A stretch of 64,000 nt of DNA from JAHEME01 sp034435035 (GCA_034435035.1 DAOTXW010000025.1:10284-74283); one strand, 5' to 3'; shown: positions 1-8,814, numbered from the stretch's first letter. Numbers and translations are program-made. The notes: generated by a model not told the origin, from the sequence alone.

Positions 1-259
1 CGCTGTGATCGACCACCCGCCACAGGGCGATCCGATCCTCCGTAAGATGCTCTCACAGGATCCGGTAATGGGTGCGATCGACATACGACTCCCGGATCTG
101 CCGGCCCCGGGGCGAGTTCTTGATCACGTGGGTATTCAGGCTGTTGTGGCCGGGGTTTTGCTGAAGAAAATGGATCTTGCGGGTGACCTGCTCCCTGGCA
201 TCAGCGGGCAGGGAATCCAGGTCCTGAACGAACAGATAGGTTTCGATGAGGGTGTGCAT
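1..259 (-). pseudogene. RelE/ParE-like toxin, interrupted by in-frame stop, cut by window edge
   Basis: The reading frame starts at an ATG (259) and runs 68 codons to a TGA at 53-55, ending ...THYRIL. The same frame then continues without another stop to the window edge as EHLTEDRIALWRVVDHS. Joined, this is the usual C-terminal beta-strand pattern of RelE/ParE-type ribonuclease toxins (YRI-L...ALW-V-DH). I infer a toxin gene disabled by one nonsense codon. A sequencing error is possible. No antitoxin is visible. It lies 131 bp downstream of murC on the same strand. The C-terminus is outside the window, so other lesions cannot be excluded. Confidence 0.6.
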
Positions 260-390
260 AAGGCGACATCCTGTCCAGCTGGCCGGTGCGTCGGCAGGTT
301 ACCGTGCCGGTGTCTGAGCAGCAGGTTAAGCCGCCCGGCGTCAGGGTCAAACCGCGATGGCGCAGCGGCGCAGGCGGCGCCGACCGCCCC

Positions 391-1809
391 CTACCGCGCC
401 CGCAGCGCCGCCAGCAGATCGTCACCCACCCGGGTGGCGTCGCCGGCGCTCATCACGATCACCACGTCCCCGGGCCGGACGTGATCGGCCAGGTCGCTCA
501 CCACCGCGTCCAGCCCGCCGATGTGCCGGGCATCCGGGTGGCCCATCCGCGCCAGCACGCTCCCCGGCGTGATGCCGTAATCCTCCGCATCCCGCGAGCG
601 GTACACGTCGGTGATGATCACATGGTCGGCATCGCCGAAGGCCGCGGCGAACTCAGCCAGCAGCGCGCGCGTCCGGCTGAAGGTGTGCGGCTGCCAGACC
701 GCCCACAGCGGGCGATCGCCGTAGCGGGCGCGGGCCGCCGCCAGCGTGGCGCGGATGGCCGTGGGATGGTGCGCGTAGTCGTCGATCACCGTCACCCCGC
801 CCGCCTCGCCCTTGAGCTCGAAGCGGCGGCCTGTCCCGCTGAAGGTCGCCAGCGCGGCGGCGGCCTGATCCAGCGGCGCGCCCAGCCGCACCGCCGCCGC
901 CAGCGCCGCCAAGCCGTTGCGGACGTTGTGCTCGCCGGGCAGGCGCAGGCTGGCCCGCTGGCTGCCGACCAGCCATGATCCACCCGGCTCTTCCTCCCGG
1001 AAGCTAACCGTGAAGGTCGTCCCGCCCTCCGGCGTCGGCTCCGGGAACAGGGCATTCCAGGAGGCGTTGGGCGTCAGGCCGTAGTCCAGGGTCGGCAGGC
1101 CGGCCTCCTCGCGCCCGGCGATGATCCGGCGCACCTCCGGGTCATCTTCGCAGGCGATCAGCAGGCCGTCGGGCGGCAGCAGGCCGAGGAACTCCGCAAA
1201 CAGGGCCCGCACATCCTCGATCCCGGCGAACATGTCCGGGTGATCCAGCTCCAGCGAGGTCAGGATGATGATCTGCGGGCGCAGGCCCAGGAACATGCGG
1301 TCGTATTCGTCGGCCTCGATGACGAAGGCATCGCCCGACCCGGCGCGGGCGTTGACGCCCAGGTCGCGGGCCACCCCGCCGATAATGAAGGTCGGGTCGA
1401 GGCCGCAGACGCTCAGGATGTGCGCGAGCATCGCGGTGGTGGTGGTCTTGCCATGCGTCCCGGCGACGGCCACGCCGGTTCGCCCGGTCATCAGAGCGGC
1501 CAGGATGTCCGCCCGCTTGTAGATGGGGAGGCCGCGGGCGCGGGCAGCGGCCACCTCCGGGGCATCCGGCGCCACCGCCGAGGAGATCACCAGGGCATCC
1601 GGGGTGAAGGCGTCCAGATGGGCAGGATCGTGGCCAGTGCGGACCGGGATGCCCAGTTCGCGCAGCGGCGGCAGCAGCGCGCCCTCCTGCTGGTCGCAGC
1701 CGCTGACGACATAGCCGAGCTGGTGCAGCACGCGGGCGATCGGGTTGATGCCGAACCCGCCGATGCCCAGGCAGTGCACGCGGGCGTGGGGAGCGAGAGG
1801 CGTAGTCAC
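391..1809 (-). CDS. murC: UDP-N-acetylmuramate--L-alanine ligase MurC
   Basis: Cytoplasmic Mur ligase that adds L-Ala to UDP-MurNAc using ATP. It has 472 residues, normal for MurC. The N-terminal Rossmann motif HCLGIGGFGI lies near residue 12. The ATP loop GTHGKTTTT lies at about 117-125. Other Mur-ligase signatures are EADEYD, the central LELDHPD, and the C-terminal DDYAHHP and FSRTRALL. I chose the GTG at 1809: it starts just before the conserved domain, 5 bp after the upstream stop. The longer ATG at 1971 would overlap the neighbouring gene and adds non-conserved residues. It is the last intact gene of the wall operon; murB, which often follows, is not seen. Confidence 0.95.
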   Translation of the reverse strand: MTTPLAPHARVHCLGIGGFGINPIARVLHQLGYVVSGCDQQEGALLPPLRELGIPVRTGHDPAHLDAFTPDALVISSAVAPDAPEVAAARARGLPIYKRADILAALMTGRTGVAVAGTHGKTTTTAMLAHILSVCGLDPTFIIGGVARDLGVNARAGSGDAFVIEADEYDRMFLGLRPQIIILTSLELDHPDMFAGIEDVRALFAEFLGLLPPDGLLIACEDDPEVRRIIAGREEAGLPTLDYGLTPNASWNALFPEPTPEGGTTFTVSFREEEPGGSWLVGSQRASLRLPGEHNVRNGLAALAAAVRLGAPLDQAAAALATFSGTGRRFELKGEAGGVTVIDDYAHHPTAIRATLAAARARYGDRPLWAVWQPHTFSRTRALLAEFAAAFGDADHVIITDVYRSRDAEDYGITPGSVLARMGHPDARHIGGLDAVVSDLADHVRPGDVVIVMSAGDATRVGDDLLAALRAR

Positions 1810-1814
1810 TTGGA

Positions 1815-2150
1815 TCAGACGGCTGGCGGGGGCGGCCTGCGCTTCTGGTAGGACGAAACCAGCAGGAAGGCGGCCACCGGGGCCACGATCAGTGTGGCGC
1901 AGGGCAGGATCATCACCAGCAGCGAGAAAAGCCCGTACAGGGGGTAGCGCTGCCCCATTTCGTAGCCCCACTGCCAGCCGGCCCGGGCGCCCATCGGGAT
2001 GTCGCCGCCGGACAGGTTGTACACCAGGGCCGTCTGCGCCATGAACATCACCAGGCAGCAGAGCGTAAAGCCAATGACGGCAGCCAGGAGCGGCGCCGCC
2101 CAGCGAGCATGGGGATTCCTGAGTATCTCCTGCATCGCATCCGCCTCCAC
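1815..2150 (-). CDS. Small integral membrane protein in the mur operon
   Basis: This 111-residue protein has two or three hydrophobic segments (about 18-43 and 70-100) and a short basic, proline-rich C-terminus. I recognise no family. It lies between the CvpA-like gene (28-bp gap) and murC (5-bp gap), all on the same strand, so it is almost certainly co-transcribed with wall-synthesis genes and could be an envelope accessory protein. That role is inference from position only. A second in-frame ATG five codons in is an alternative start. Confidence 0.6.
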   Translation of the reverse strand: MEADAMQEILRNPHARWAAPLLAAVIGFTLCCLVMFMAQTALVYNLSGGDIPMGARAGWQWGYEMGQRYPLYGLFSLLVMILPCATLIVAPVAAFLLVSSYQKRRPPPPAV

Positions 2151-2178
2151 CTCAACAGCTCGCCGGCGGCGAGACGCT

Positions 2179-2748
2179 CTACAGCACCACTACCAGCACC
2201 ACCAGGAAGAAGATGACCACCAGCACTTCCAGCCACGGGCTGGCCAGGTAGCGCAGCGGCAGCATCGAGATCATCCCCGCGCTGGCCGAATCCGGCAGCG
2301 GGCTGATCATCCACGGGAAGGGGTACTGCGCCACGTGCAGGTACCACCACAGCGCCCCGACGATCAGGTAGCCGTTGATCAGGCCCATGCCCAGCCCCAG
2401 AATGCCCTCCTGAATGGTATCGCGGGCTTTGCTGGCTCCCTTGGCCCGGCCCCCGGTGGCGAAGTTGATCACCACCGGCCCCTGGTAGCCGAAGAACACG
2501 ACGATCAGCAGGATGGCCGCCTTGAGCATCACCAGCCGCCGCAGCGTGCCCAGGGGATCGGCGGCCAGCATCTCCGCCGGGGTGCGGCTGATCAGCACGG
2601 TCCACACCCACGGGCTGATCTTTTCGATGATGAACAGGGCCAGCACCGCAGCCGAAGTGACCTGAATCTCGCGCACCCAGCCGCGCATCAGGCCGATGAT
2701 TCCGGACAGCACGACGAAGATCCAGAAGACTGCGGAGAGCTCGATCAC
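2179..2748 (-). CDS. CvpA-family-like membrane protein
   Basis: A 189-residue membrane protein with about four hydrophobic helices. The first helix is followed by GLMRGWVREI, the Gly/Arg-Gly/Glu pattern seen at that point in CvpA (colicin V production) family proteins. A cytoplasmic loop at about 70-110 is rich in Lys/Arg and is followed by a long glycine-rich helix. Its ATG overlaps the murG stop (ATGA), which predicts translational coupling. Family proteins are small inner-membrane proteins with loosely defined envelope roles. The assignment rests on the N-terminal motif and topology. Confidence 0.6.
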   Translation of the reverse strand: MIELSAVFWIFVVLSGIIGLMRGWVREIQVTSAAVLALFIIEKISPWVWTVLISRTPAEMLAADPLGTLRRLVMLKAAILLIVVFFGYQGPVVINFATGGRAKGASKARDTIQEGILGLGMGLINGYLIVGALWWYLHVAQYPFPWMISPLPDSASAGMISMLPLRYLASPWLEVLVVIFFLVVLVVVL

Positions 2749-3896
2749 CGGGTCGGTCGTCCTTGTGTGAGCATGGCTGCGATCCGCGCCGCCGCGTCCG
2801 GGCGGGCCAGCGCGCGCGCCGCGGCGGCCATCCGGGCGCGGGCGTCACCGTCCCGGATCAGCGCCTGCACCTGCGGCGCCAGGTCAGTCATCAGCCGCCC
2901 GTCTTCCAGGCGGATTGCCGCTCCCTGGCCGGCCAGCGCGTCAGCGTTGGTCTTCTGGTAGCGCCAGGCGTGCGGGTATGGCACCAGTATAGCAGGCAAC
3001 CCGAACAGGGGAAACTCGCCCAGCGTGCTGGCTCCGGCCCGCGCCACGGCCAGATCGGCCGCGGCCAGCGCCAGCGCCATATCTTTCCCATGCAGGTACT
3101 CGCGCAGATGGTACCGCCCGCGCAGCGCCTCCGGCAGGCCCGCCGCGATCTGGGCGGCGCGGGCGCGGTTGGCTTCCCAGCCCAGCGTACCACTGATATG
3201 CAGAATCTGGCAATCGGCCAGCAGCGCGGGCAGATGCGCCAGCACGGCCTCATTGAGGCTGCGCGCTCCCTTGCTGCCGCCCACCACCAGCAGGGTTGGC
3301 AGGTCAGGCTGCAGGCCCAGGCGCGTCCGGGCGGCCTCACGGGAGGTCGCCTCCCCGGCAGCCGGCTCGCCCAGCGGACCGCAGCCCGCCGCCTGCAGCA
3401 GCGCCCGCCGGACCGGGTAGCCGGTGACGGTCGCCAGCCCGGGCCGGAAATACGCGCTCGAGGCCTCCACGGTCACGGCAACCTGCGCCGCCAGCCGGCT
3501 CATAGCGCGGATGGCCGCCCCCGGCTCGACATCCGGCAGGGCGATCGTGATCGGGCAGCGGCCCCATGCCGCCAGCGTGGCCGGGATCGTCGGCCAGCCG
3601 CCTGTGCTGAGCAGCCCGGCGGGCCGGAAGCGAGCGATCAGCCGCCGCGCCCGCACGGTCCCGGCGGCGATGCGAGCTGCGCTGATCACCGCCCGCGCCC
3701 CCACGCCGACCACCGGGCCGCCGGGCACCGCCTCGAAGGGCAGGCCCTCCCGTTCGACGATGCCGCGCTCCGGGCCGGAGGCGCTGCCCACCCACAGAAA
3801 CTCGGCGGCAGGCTCCAGAATCTGGAGGGCCTCGACGATGGCCAGAGCCGGGTAGACTCCGCCTCCGGTGCCGCCTGCGGTGATCAGGATGCGCAT
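2745..3896 (-). CDS. murG: MurG, lipid II-forming GlcNAc transferase
   Basis: Peripheral membrane GT28 enzyme that transfers GlcNAc from UDP-GlcNAc to lipid I. It has 383 residues. The N-terminal glycine loop reads AGGTGGGVYPALAI (residues 7-20). E. coli and most MurG have GGTGGHVFP here, so the usual histidine is glycine. The second loop LVVGGSKGARSLN and the C-terminal donor site ARAGASTLGEFPLFGLPAILVPY plus YQKTNADAL are conserved, including the Glu of the alpha/beta/alpha motif. It sits between the HAD gene (44-bp gap) and the overlapping CvpA-like gene. Confidence 0.93.
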   Translation of the reverse strand: MRILITAGGTGGGVYPALAIVEALQILEPAAEFLWVGSASGPERGIVEREGLPFEAVPGGPVVGVGARAVISAARIAAGTVRARRLIARFRPAGLLSTGGWPTIPATLAAWGRCPITIALPDVEPGAAIRAMSRLAAQVAVTVEASSAYFRPGLATVTGYPVRRALLQAAGCGPLGEPAAGEATSREAARTRLGLQPDLPTLLVVGGSKGARSLNEAVLAHLPALLADCQILHISGTLGWEANRARAAQIAAGLPEALRGRYHLREYLHGKDMALALAAADLAVARAGASTLGEFPLFGLPAILVPYPHAWRYQKTNADALAGQGAAIRLEDGRLMTDLAPQVQALIRDGDARARMAAAARALARPDAAARIAAMLTQGRPTR

Positions 3897-3940
3897 AGCC
3901 CTCGCTTTCGGCGCCTCAGTTTATGACCCGGCTGCCGGTC

Positions 3941-4645
3941 TCATCCTTCCCCGGCCTCCAGGCCGGCCACCAGCGCCGGCAGTTCCCCCAGATGCGCCGC
4001 TTCCAGGCAGCGGCCGCCGGAATCCGCTGGCGGCGCGGCTTTCTCATGCGACCACGTGATCGTGTAAGGGATGTACACCGCCCACCCGCCCAGCGCGATC
4101 ACCGGCAGGATATCGGAGCGCAGCGAGTTGCCCACCATCAGGAAGCGTGCGGGCATCACCCCGTGCCGCTCCAGGATCGCCCCGTAGACCTCCGGCGTCT
4201 TGTCGGCGACGATCTCCACGTGGCGAAAATAGGGCCGCAGCCCGGAGTCTTTCAGCTTGGACTCCTGATGGATCAGGTCGCCTTTGGTGATCACCATCAG
4301 CGGGTGGGCGGCGGCCAGCGCGGTCAGCGCCTCATGCGCATGATCGAGCAGCCGCACCTCATCGCGCAGCATCGCCCGGCCGATCGCCAGCAGCTCCCCG
4401 ATGTCCGCCGGCGTGATGCGTTCGCCGCCGGCCTCCAGTGCCGCCTCGATCATCGACAGCACAAACCCCTTGACGCCGTAGCCGTACAGATCGAGGTTGC
4501 GCATCTCGACTTCGTGCAGATGCCCGGCGCCGTCCGACGCGCCACAGCGAGCCAGCATCTCACCGAAGCGGCGCTGAGCGTCGGCGTACCGGTCTTCGCT
4601 GTGCCACAGCGTATCGTCGGCGTCGAAGGCGATCAGGTCGAACAC
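3941..4645 (-). CDS. HAD-superfamily hydrolase
   Basis: A 234-residue cytosolic phosphatase-type HAD protein. Motif I is FDADDTLW (residues 7-14, nucleophile Asp8 and acid Asp10). Motif II is MVITKGD, motif III Lys is in VADKTPEVY, and motif IV is MVGNSLRSDILP. A helical C1 cap (about 20-95) is consistent with phosphoglycolate or nucleotide phosphatase-like members. The substrate cannot be read from sequence. It lies between ftsW (9-bp gap) and murG, so it may act on a wall-precursor by-product. That is inference from operon position. Confidence 0.8.
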   Translation of the reverse strand: MFDLIAFDADDTLWHSEDRYADAQRRFGEMLARCGASDGAGHLHEVEMRNLDLYGYGVKGFVLSMIEAALEAGGERITPADIGELLAIGRAMLRDEVRLLDHAHEALTALAAAHPLMVITKGDLIHQESKLKDSGLRPYFRHVEIVADKTPEVYGAILERHGVMPARFLMVGNSLRSDILPVIALGGWAVYIPYTITWSHEKAAPPADSGGRCLEAAHLGELPALVAGLEAGEG

Positions 4646-4654
4646 GGGCGCCGG

Positions 4655-5941
4655 TCAGTCTGTGTGCGTCCGCCGCACCCGGCTGACGCGCCGCCGGTTC
4701 GCCGGGATGCTCCGCAGCCCGCTGCGGTCGTAGTCCGTCGGGGCGGCGCGGTGCTCGATCTGCAGCGGCCGCCGCCGCGAGATGCTCATCAGCAGCCCCA
4801 CCCCCGTCATCGCCACCACCAGACTGGAGCCGCCATAGCTGATAAACGGCAGCGAGACGCCGGAGAAAGGCAGGATGGTGGTCATCACCGCCACGTTGAA
4901 CATCGCCTCGTAGGCGATCCAGCAGCCGATCCCGGCCGCCAGGAGCTGCCCGAACGGCTCGGGCGAGTCGCCGGCGATGTGGAACGCCCGCCAGACGAAC
5001 AGCGCGAACAGCAGCACCACCAGCAGGCAGCCGAACAATCCCAGTTCCTCGCCGATGATGGCGAAGATGCTGTCGGTGTGGGCCGCCGGCAGGAAGCCGA
5101 ACTTCTGGCTGCTCTGGCCCAGCCCCACCCCGAACCAGTTGGGGCTGAACGCGCCCTGCCCGCGTCCGGAGGCGCGGAAAGCGATGATCGCCTGCTGTAC
5201 GTGCCAGCTCGCCTGGGTCAGGTCGCGCATGGCGTCCACGTGCGACGCCAGGCGCTCGCGGGCATAGTCAAACTGGGTGCTGAGCGTCCACGCCAGCGCT
5301 GCCGCGCCCACCCCGATCACGCCGATCTGGACGATGTTGGCCCCGGCGATGAAGAACATCGTGCCCGCCGTCAGGACGATCACCGCCGCAGTGCTCAGGT
5401 CGGGCTGCAGGACGATCAGCCCGCCGACCGCGCCGACCAGGATCGAAAACGGGATCAGCCCGTAGCCCAGCCGCCCCAGCTGCTCTCGCCGCGAGGCCAG
5501 CCAGGCGGCGAAGTAGATGATCACGGCCAGTTTGGCCGCCTCGCCGGGCTGGAATGACCCGCGGTACAGTGACCGCTGTGCACCGAGCGTGCGGTTGTCG
5601 TTGAGGATCAGCAGGCCGGCCAGCGCGGCGATGGTGACCAGCATCAGCCCGGTGGCTATCCGTCGGTCTTTCAGAATGCGGTAATCCATGCGCCAGGCGA
5701 TGATCAGGATCGCCCCGCCGATGATCAACGAGCGCACCTGGTTCAGGAAGATGCGCACCGGGGAGCCATACTCCAGGAAGCTCCAGTCGAAGGTGGTCGA
5801 GTAGACCATCAGCAGGCCGATCGCCAGCAGCGCGGCGGTCACCAGGACCAGATACACATCGACATCCAGCACGCCAGGCGCATCGGGCGCGGCATCATCG
5901 TGCCGGTCGATCGGAGTCGAGTCAGTCGTCGCAGCAGCCAT
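4655..5941 (-). CDS. ftsW: FtsW/RodA-type SEDS glycosyltransferase
   Basis: Ten-helix SEDS protein that polymerises lipid II at the septum with a class B PBP. It has 428 residues with cytoplasmic N- and C-terminal tails. Visible SEDS signatures are LQPDLSTAAV (the catalytic-Asp region), FGVGLGQSSQK, HTDSIFAIIGEELG and VSLPFISYGGSS. Position next to murG and murC favours FtsW over RodA. It begins 34 bp after the SGNH hydrolase gene and is followed 9 bp later by the HAD gene, so these appear co-transcribed. Confidence 0.92.
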   Translation of the reverse strand: MAAATTDSTPIDRHDDAAPDAPGVLDVDVYLVLVTAALLAIGLLMVYSTTFDWSFLEYGSPVRIFLNQVRSLIIGGAILIIAWRMDYRILKDRRIATGLMLVTIAALAGLLILNDNRTLGAQRSLYRGSFQPGEAAKLAVIIYFAAWLASRREQLGRLGYGLIPFSILVGAVGGLIVLQPDLSTAAVIVLTAGTMFFIAGANIVQIGVIGVGAAALAWTLSTQFDYARERLASHVDAMRDLTQASWHVQQAIIAFRASGRGQGAFSPNWFGVGLGQSSQKFGFLPAAHTDSIFAIIGEELGLFGCLLVVLLFALFVWRAFHIAGDSPEPFGQLLAAGIGCWIAYEAMFNVAVMTTILPFSGVSLPFISYGGSSLVVAMTGVGLLMSISRRRPLQIEHRAAPTDYDRSGLRSIPANRRRVSRVRRTHTD

Positions 5942-5975
5942 AAGCCTTCCGGTTCATCCAGTGCGCGGCGCGGAG

Positions 5976-7313
5976 TCACTCCTGCCCGGACAGCAGCGCG
6001 CCGATCGCTTCCGCAGCCAGCGCATGCCCGCGCACAGAAAAATGCCCGTCCTCCACGATGTACAGCCCTTCATCCTTATGTTCGCTGAAGATCGGCAGCA
6101 GGTCAAGGCAGGTATAACCGCCCGCCGCGCAGAAGTCCGCCAGGATGGCCTGCGGCCGCCCGGTGGCCTGCACCACGTCCCCGCCGGTGACCTGCGTCAT
6201 CTCCGGGATGATCACGAAGATCGTCTCCGCCCCGGCTGCCGCCGCCTCGTCATGCAGCGTCCGCAGATAGCCCAGCGTGCGGGCCACATCCTGCTCGTCC
6301 TCTGCAGACAGCGGGCGATAGATGGCCGCATCGACGTTCCGCAGGGCCTCCGGCTCGGCGGGCAAACCCGCCCCGCGGCTGCCTGCATCGAGCGCGGCGC
6401 ACAGCGGCGCGGCGATCTGCTCGGCGGCGACAGCCGGCAGCCGCGGCGGCCACAGGTGCGGTTCATCCCCGCGCTCCAGATGGAGGATCCCCTTGCGGGC
6501 ATCCCAGACCTCGCGCCGGGCCAGGTCTACCTCCGGCTTCAGGCCGGCGACCGCCCCATCCGGGCCGATCAGGATGCGATCCTGGTGGTACAGCCGGGCG
6601 TCATCTGAGAAGTCGTTGCCCACAAAGACCATCACGATGACCACATCGGGCCGGTAGGTGGGCGCGAAGGTGCGGTAGACCAGCAGGTAGCGCAGCGGCC
6701 CGAAGCCGCTCATGCCCAGGTTAAGCACATGGGCCGCGCCGGGCTGCCCGGCGTTGAGTGCCGCCTCCAGCTGCACACTCAGGTTCTCATCCGGCTCGAC
6801 CTGCTGTCCCTCCACGAACGAATCGCCCAGCAGCATGATGCGCCGCGCCCCGTCCGGCGGCGTGCTGCCCTGCGGGGTTCGGATCACGATCCCCTGCCCG
6901 TCGGTGACAAAGGTGTGCCCGAAGCGCTCGTAGCGGCTGTCGGCGGGCCGCCACGACCCGATGACCGGATGGGCGGCGATGCGGAGGTTTTCCACCGTGC
7001 GGCGCTCCACCGGGAAGGCGGCCCGTACCATGATCTCCAGCAGCAGCAGCGCCAGCCCGATCCCGAAGGCCAGCGGGGCCAGCCGCTCCAGCAGGGCGCG
7101 CAGGCGGGCCTCATCCAGCCGGAGCGCCGCGGCCCACAGCAGCAGGCCCGCAGCGCCCATCAGCAGCGCCGCCGCCAGCGCCGGGATCGAGACGCGCCCG
7201 GCGATCAGCGGGCCGCAGCCGAAGCCCGACCGGCGGGCGGCCAGCAGCAGCGCCGCCCCCAGGAATGGCAGGCCGCCGGCCATCAGAATCACTCTGGCGG
7301 GAGAAAGCCGCAT
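5976..7313 (-). CDS. Membrane-anchored SGNH/GDSL hydrolase
   Basis: A 445-residue protein with three or four N-terminal hydrophobic helices (about 5-100) followed by an extracytoplasmic SGNH hydrolase domain. Block I is LLGDSFVEG with nucleophile Ser165. The oxyanion Asn is in VGNDFSDD, and the Asp/His pair is in DGHFSVRGH near the C-terminus. This resembles AlgX/DltD-type O-acyl esterases or transferases that act on envelope glycans; the actual substrate is unknown. I chose the ATG at 7313, preceded by GAGGGG. A longer frame to 7601 adds low-complexity residues and no RBS. It leads the ftsW-mur operon. Confidence 0.8.
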   Translation of the reverse strand: MRLSPARVILMAGGLPFLGAALLLAARRSGFGCGPLIAGRVSIPALAAALLMGAAGLLLWAAALRLDEARLRALLERLAPLAFGIGLALLLLEIMVRAAFPVERRTVENLRIAAHPVIGSWRPADSRYERFGHTFVTDGQGIVIRTPQGSTPPDGARRIMLLGDSFVEGQQVEPDENLSVQLEAALNAGQPGAAHVLNLGMSGFGPLRYLLVYRTFAPTYRPDVVIVMVFVGNDFSDDARLYHQDRILIGPDGAVAGLKPEVDLARREVWDARKGILHLERGDEPHLWPPRLPAVAAEQIAAPLCAALDAGSRGAGLPAEPEALRNVDAAIYRPLSAEDEQDVARTLGYLRTLHDEAAAAGAETIFVIIPEMTQVTGGDVVQATGRPQAILADFCAAGGYTCLDLLPIFSEHKDEGLYIVEDGHFSVRGHALAAEAIGALLSGQE

Positions 7314-7628
7314 CGCCCCTCGCAGTCTGGCGCAGGCTGCGCGCGCCCTATTGTAGCCGCCACCGCCGCCCGGGGAAACCCCCCGCCCCGCAGGGAGCCT
7401 TGCCCCGCTCAGGGATGCCCTGAATGCCGGGACGGAGCCGCTCAAGAAGTACGGAGCCTGCAAGTGGCTGTCGGCTGATCGCAGGAACGGGCCGGTGCCG
7501 TGCCCCGGCAGGGAAGGATGCCCGCTGTTTAAGCCGGGGGGCGCCGGGGGGTCCCACTTGCGCGAGCGCGGCATTGGTGTAAGCTGGTGCGCAGGATTCA
7601 TGCAGACGCGTCAAAGGAGACCCAGAAG
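7314..7628. other. Divergent intergenic region, 315 bp
   Basis: No convincing gene is present. The left end holds the likely minus-strand promoter of the SGNH-ftsW-mur operon (TACAAT at 7350-7355). The right end holds a weak plus-strand promoter-like pair, TTGCGC (7558) and TAAGCT (7580) with a 16-bp spacer, ahead of the SH3 lipoprotein. Confidence 0.5.
7350..7378 (-). promoter_or_regulatory. Promoter for SGNH-ftsW-mur operon
   Basis: On the minus strand, TACAAT at 7355-7350 is preceded by TTTCCC with a 17-bp spacer. Predicted transcription starts about 30 nt before the SGNH ATG. The -35 box is weak. Confidence 0.45.
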
Positions 7629-8591
7629 ATGAGAAGAACAACCCTGCGAGCCATGCTGGCCGTTGCCGCTGTCCTGGCAGCGGCGGCGCTGGCCTGCAAC
7701 GCTCCCACCGGTGGCCCCACCGACGCCGACTCCACCGCCACCGCTGTCGCCCTGGCGCTGACGACCATCGCGCAGGGAGGCGCCACCACCCCCCCTGACG
7801 AGGCCATCCCGCCGGGCGTCACGCCCACCGTCCTGGAGCCGCAGCAGCCAACCGGCCCGACGGCGACCATCGCGCCGCAGGCGTGCGCAGCCAAGGCGGT
7901 AGATCCCGTCAATGTCCGCACCGGGCCGAGCACTTATTACCCGATCCTGCGCATCATGCAGAAGGACGAGCAGAGCGCCGTCACCGGCCATAACGGCGAC
8001 CGCACCTGGTACCAGATCAGCGGCAACGGCTGGGTATCCGGCGCCTACCTGCAGCTGAGCGGCGACTGCGCCAATGTGCCGGTAGCGGCCTTCGGCCCGC
8101 CGCCTCCGACCCATACGCCGACTTACACCCCCACCCCGACGGCGACCGCCACCCCGACGGTGACCCCCACCGTGCCGACCAACACGCCGGCCGTGACGGC
8201 CACCTACACGCTGCCGCCGGCGGTGAGCATCGACTTCACGGCGGGCTACGCCGGGACGTGGTCGTGCGGCGCCATCGGGCGCGTCAGCTTCCAGATCATC
8301 AATACTGGCAGCGTGACGCTGGAATCGATGCGCTACCGGCTGGAAGGCCCGATCGGCACTTACATCAATCAGGCGCAGCAGAATGCACCCTTTAAGAACG
8401 TGCCGTCCCAGGGCGAGCCGGACTGCGTGCAGGCTGGCTCCGAGTCGCTCAGCAGCGGCAACGCGCGCTGGGTGCACATGGTGGGCACCTCGCCGGGAGC
8501 CGGCGTCACCGGGCGGGCGATCATCAAGATGTGCTCACAGAATGATCTCGGCGGAGCCTGCAAGGAGATCACAGTCGATTTCACGTACTGA
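7629..8591 (+). CDS. SH3-domain lipoprotein
   Basis: A secreted lipoprotein of 320 residues. Its signal peptide ends in the lipobox LALAC (Cys23). A bacterial SH3 domain follows at about 95-155 (VNVRTGPSTYYPILRI, WYQISGNGWVSGAYL), as in proteins that bind wall peptides. A Thr/Pro repeat linker (about 158-195) leads to a C-terminal beta-sandwich-like domain of unknown family with four Cys residues. The ATG at 7629 is preceded by AAGGAGA at good spacing. The upstream in-frame ATG at 7587 lacks this. It is likely surface-exposed and monocistronic, since a terminator follows at 8621. Confidence 0.8.
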   Translation: MRRTTLRAMLAVAAVLAAAALACNAPTGGPTDADSTATAVALALTTIAQGGATTPPDEAIPPGVTPTVLEPQQPTGPTATIAPQACAAKAVDPVNVRTGPSTYYPILRIMQKDEQSAVTGHNGDRTWYQISGNGWVSGAYLQLSGDCANVPVAAFGPPPPTHTPTYTPTPTATATPTVTPTVPTNTPAVTATYTLPPAVSIDFTAGYAGTWSCGAIGRVSFQIINTGSVTLESMRYRLEGPIGTYINQAQQNAPFKNVPSQGEPDCVQAGSESLSSGNARWVHMVGTSPGAGVTGRAIIKMCSQNDLGGACKEITVDFTY

Positions 8592-8620
8592 TCGGGGACT
8601 CGCGCACTGCGCAGGGGCAG

Positions 8621-8654
8621 CAGGGGCAGGCTCGTCCGGGTCTGCCCCTGTTTT
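8621..8654 (+). terminator. Rho-independent terminator after SH3 lipoprotein
   Basis: Perfect 9-bp stem CAGGGGCAG / CTGCCCCTG with a 12-nt loop, followed by TTTT. Confidence 0.8.
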
Positions 8655-8683
8655 CATAATGTGTGCTGCGCTGACCGACGCGC

Positions 8684-8689
8684 TACAAT
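8684..8689 (+). promoter_or_regulatory. Putative -10 box (TACAAT)
   Basis: TACAAT lies 126 bp upstream of the DICT gene. No clear -35 box is seen. Position after a terminator supports a new transcript start. Confidence 0.35.
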
Positions 8690-8814
8690 CCGGGCAGCCA
8701 AGCCATAAATCGCCCGGCCAGGGGCGGCTTCCCGCCGACCTGGACGCACGCGCAATAGCCCGTCACTTGAGTGCCGGGAGCTGATGAAAGAGAGCCGAAA
8801 GAAGGCGCACGTTC

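Noticed and set aside
1810..1971. N-terminal extension of murC
   Set aside because: It overlaps the upstream membrane-protein gene and encodes non-conserved residues; the GTG at 1809 begins at the domain.
3923..5557. Plus-strand open frame over ftsW and the HAD gene
   Set aside because: Antisense shadow of two well-defined enzymes; His/Arg/Gln-rich translation.
7314..7601. N-terminal extension of the SGNH hydrolase
   Set aside because: Low-complexity Gly/Pro residues and no RBS; it would run through the likely promoter.
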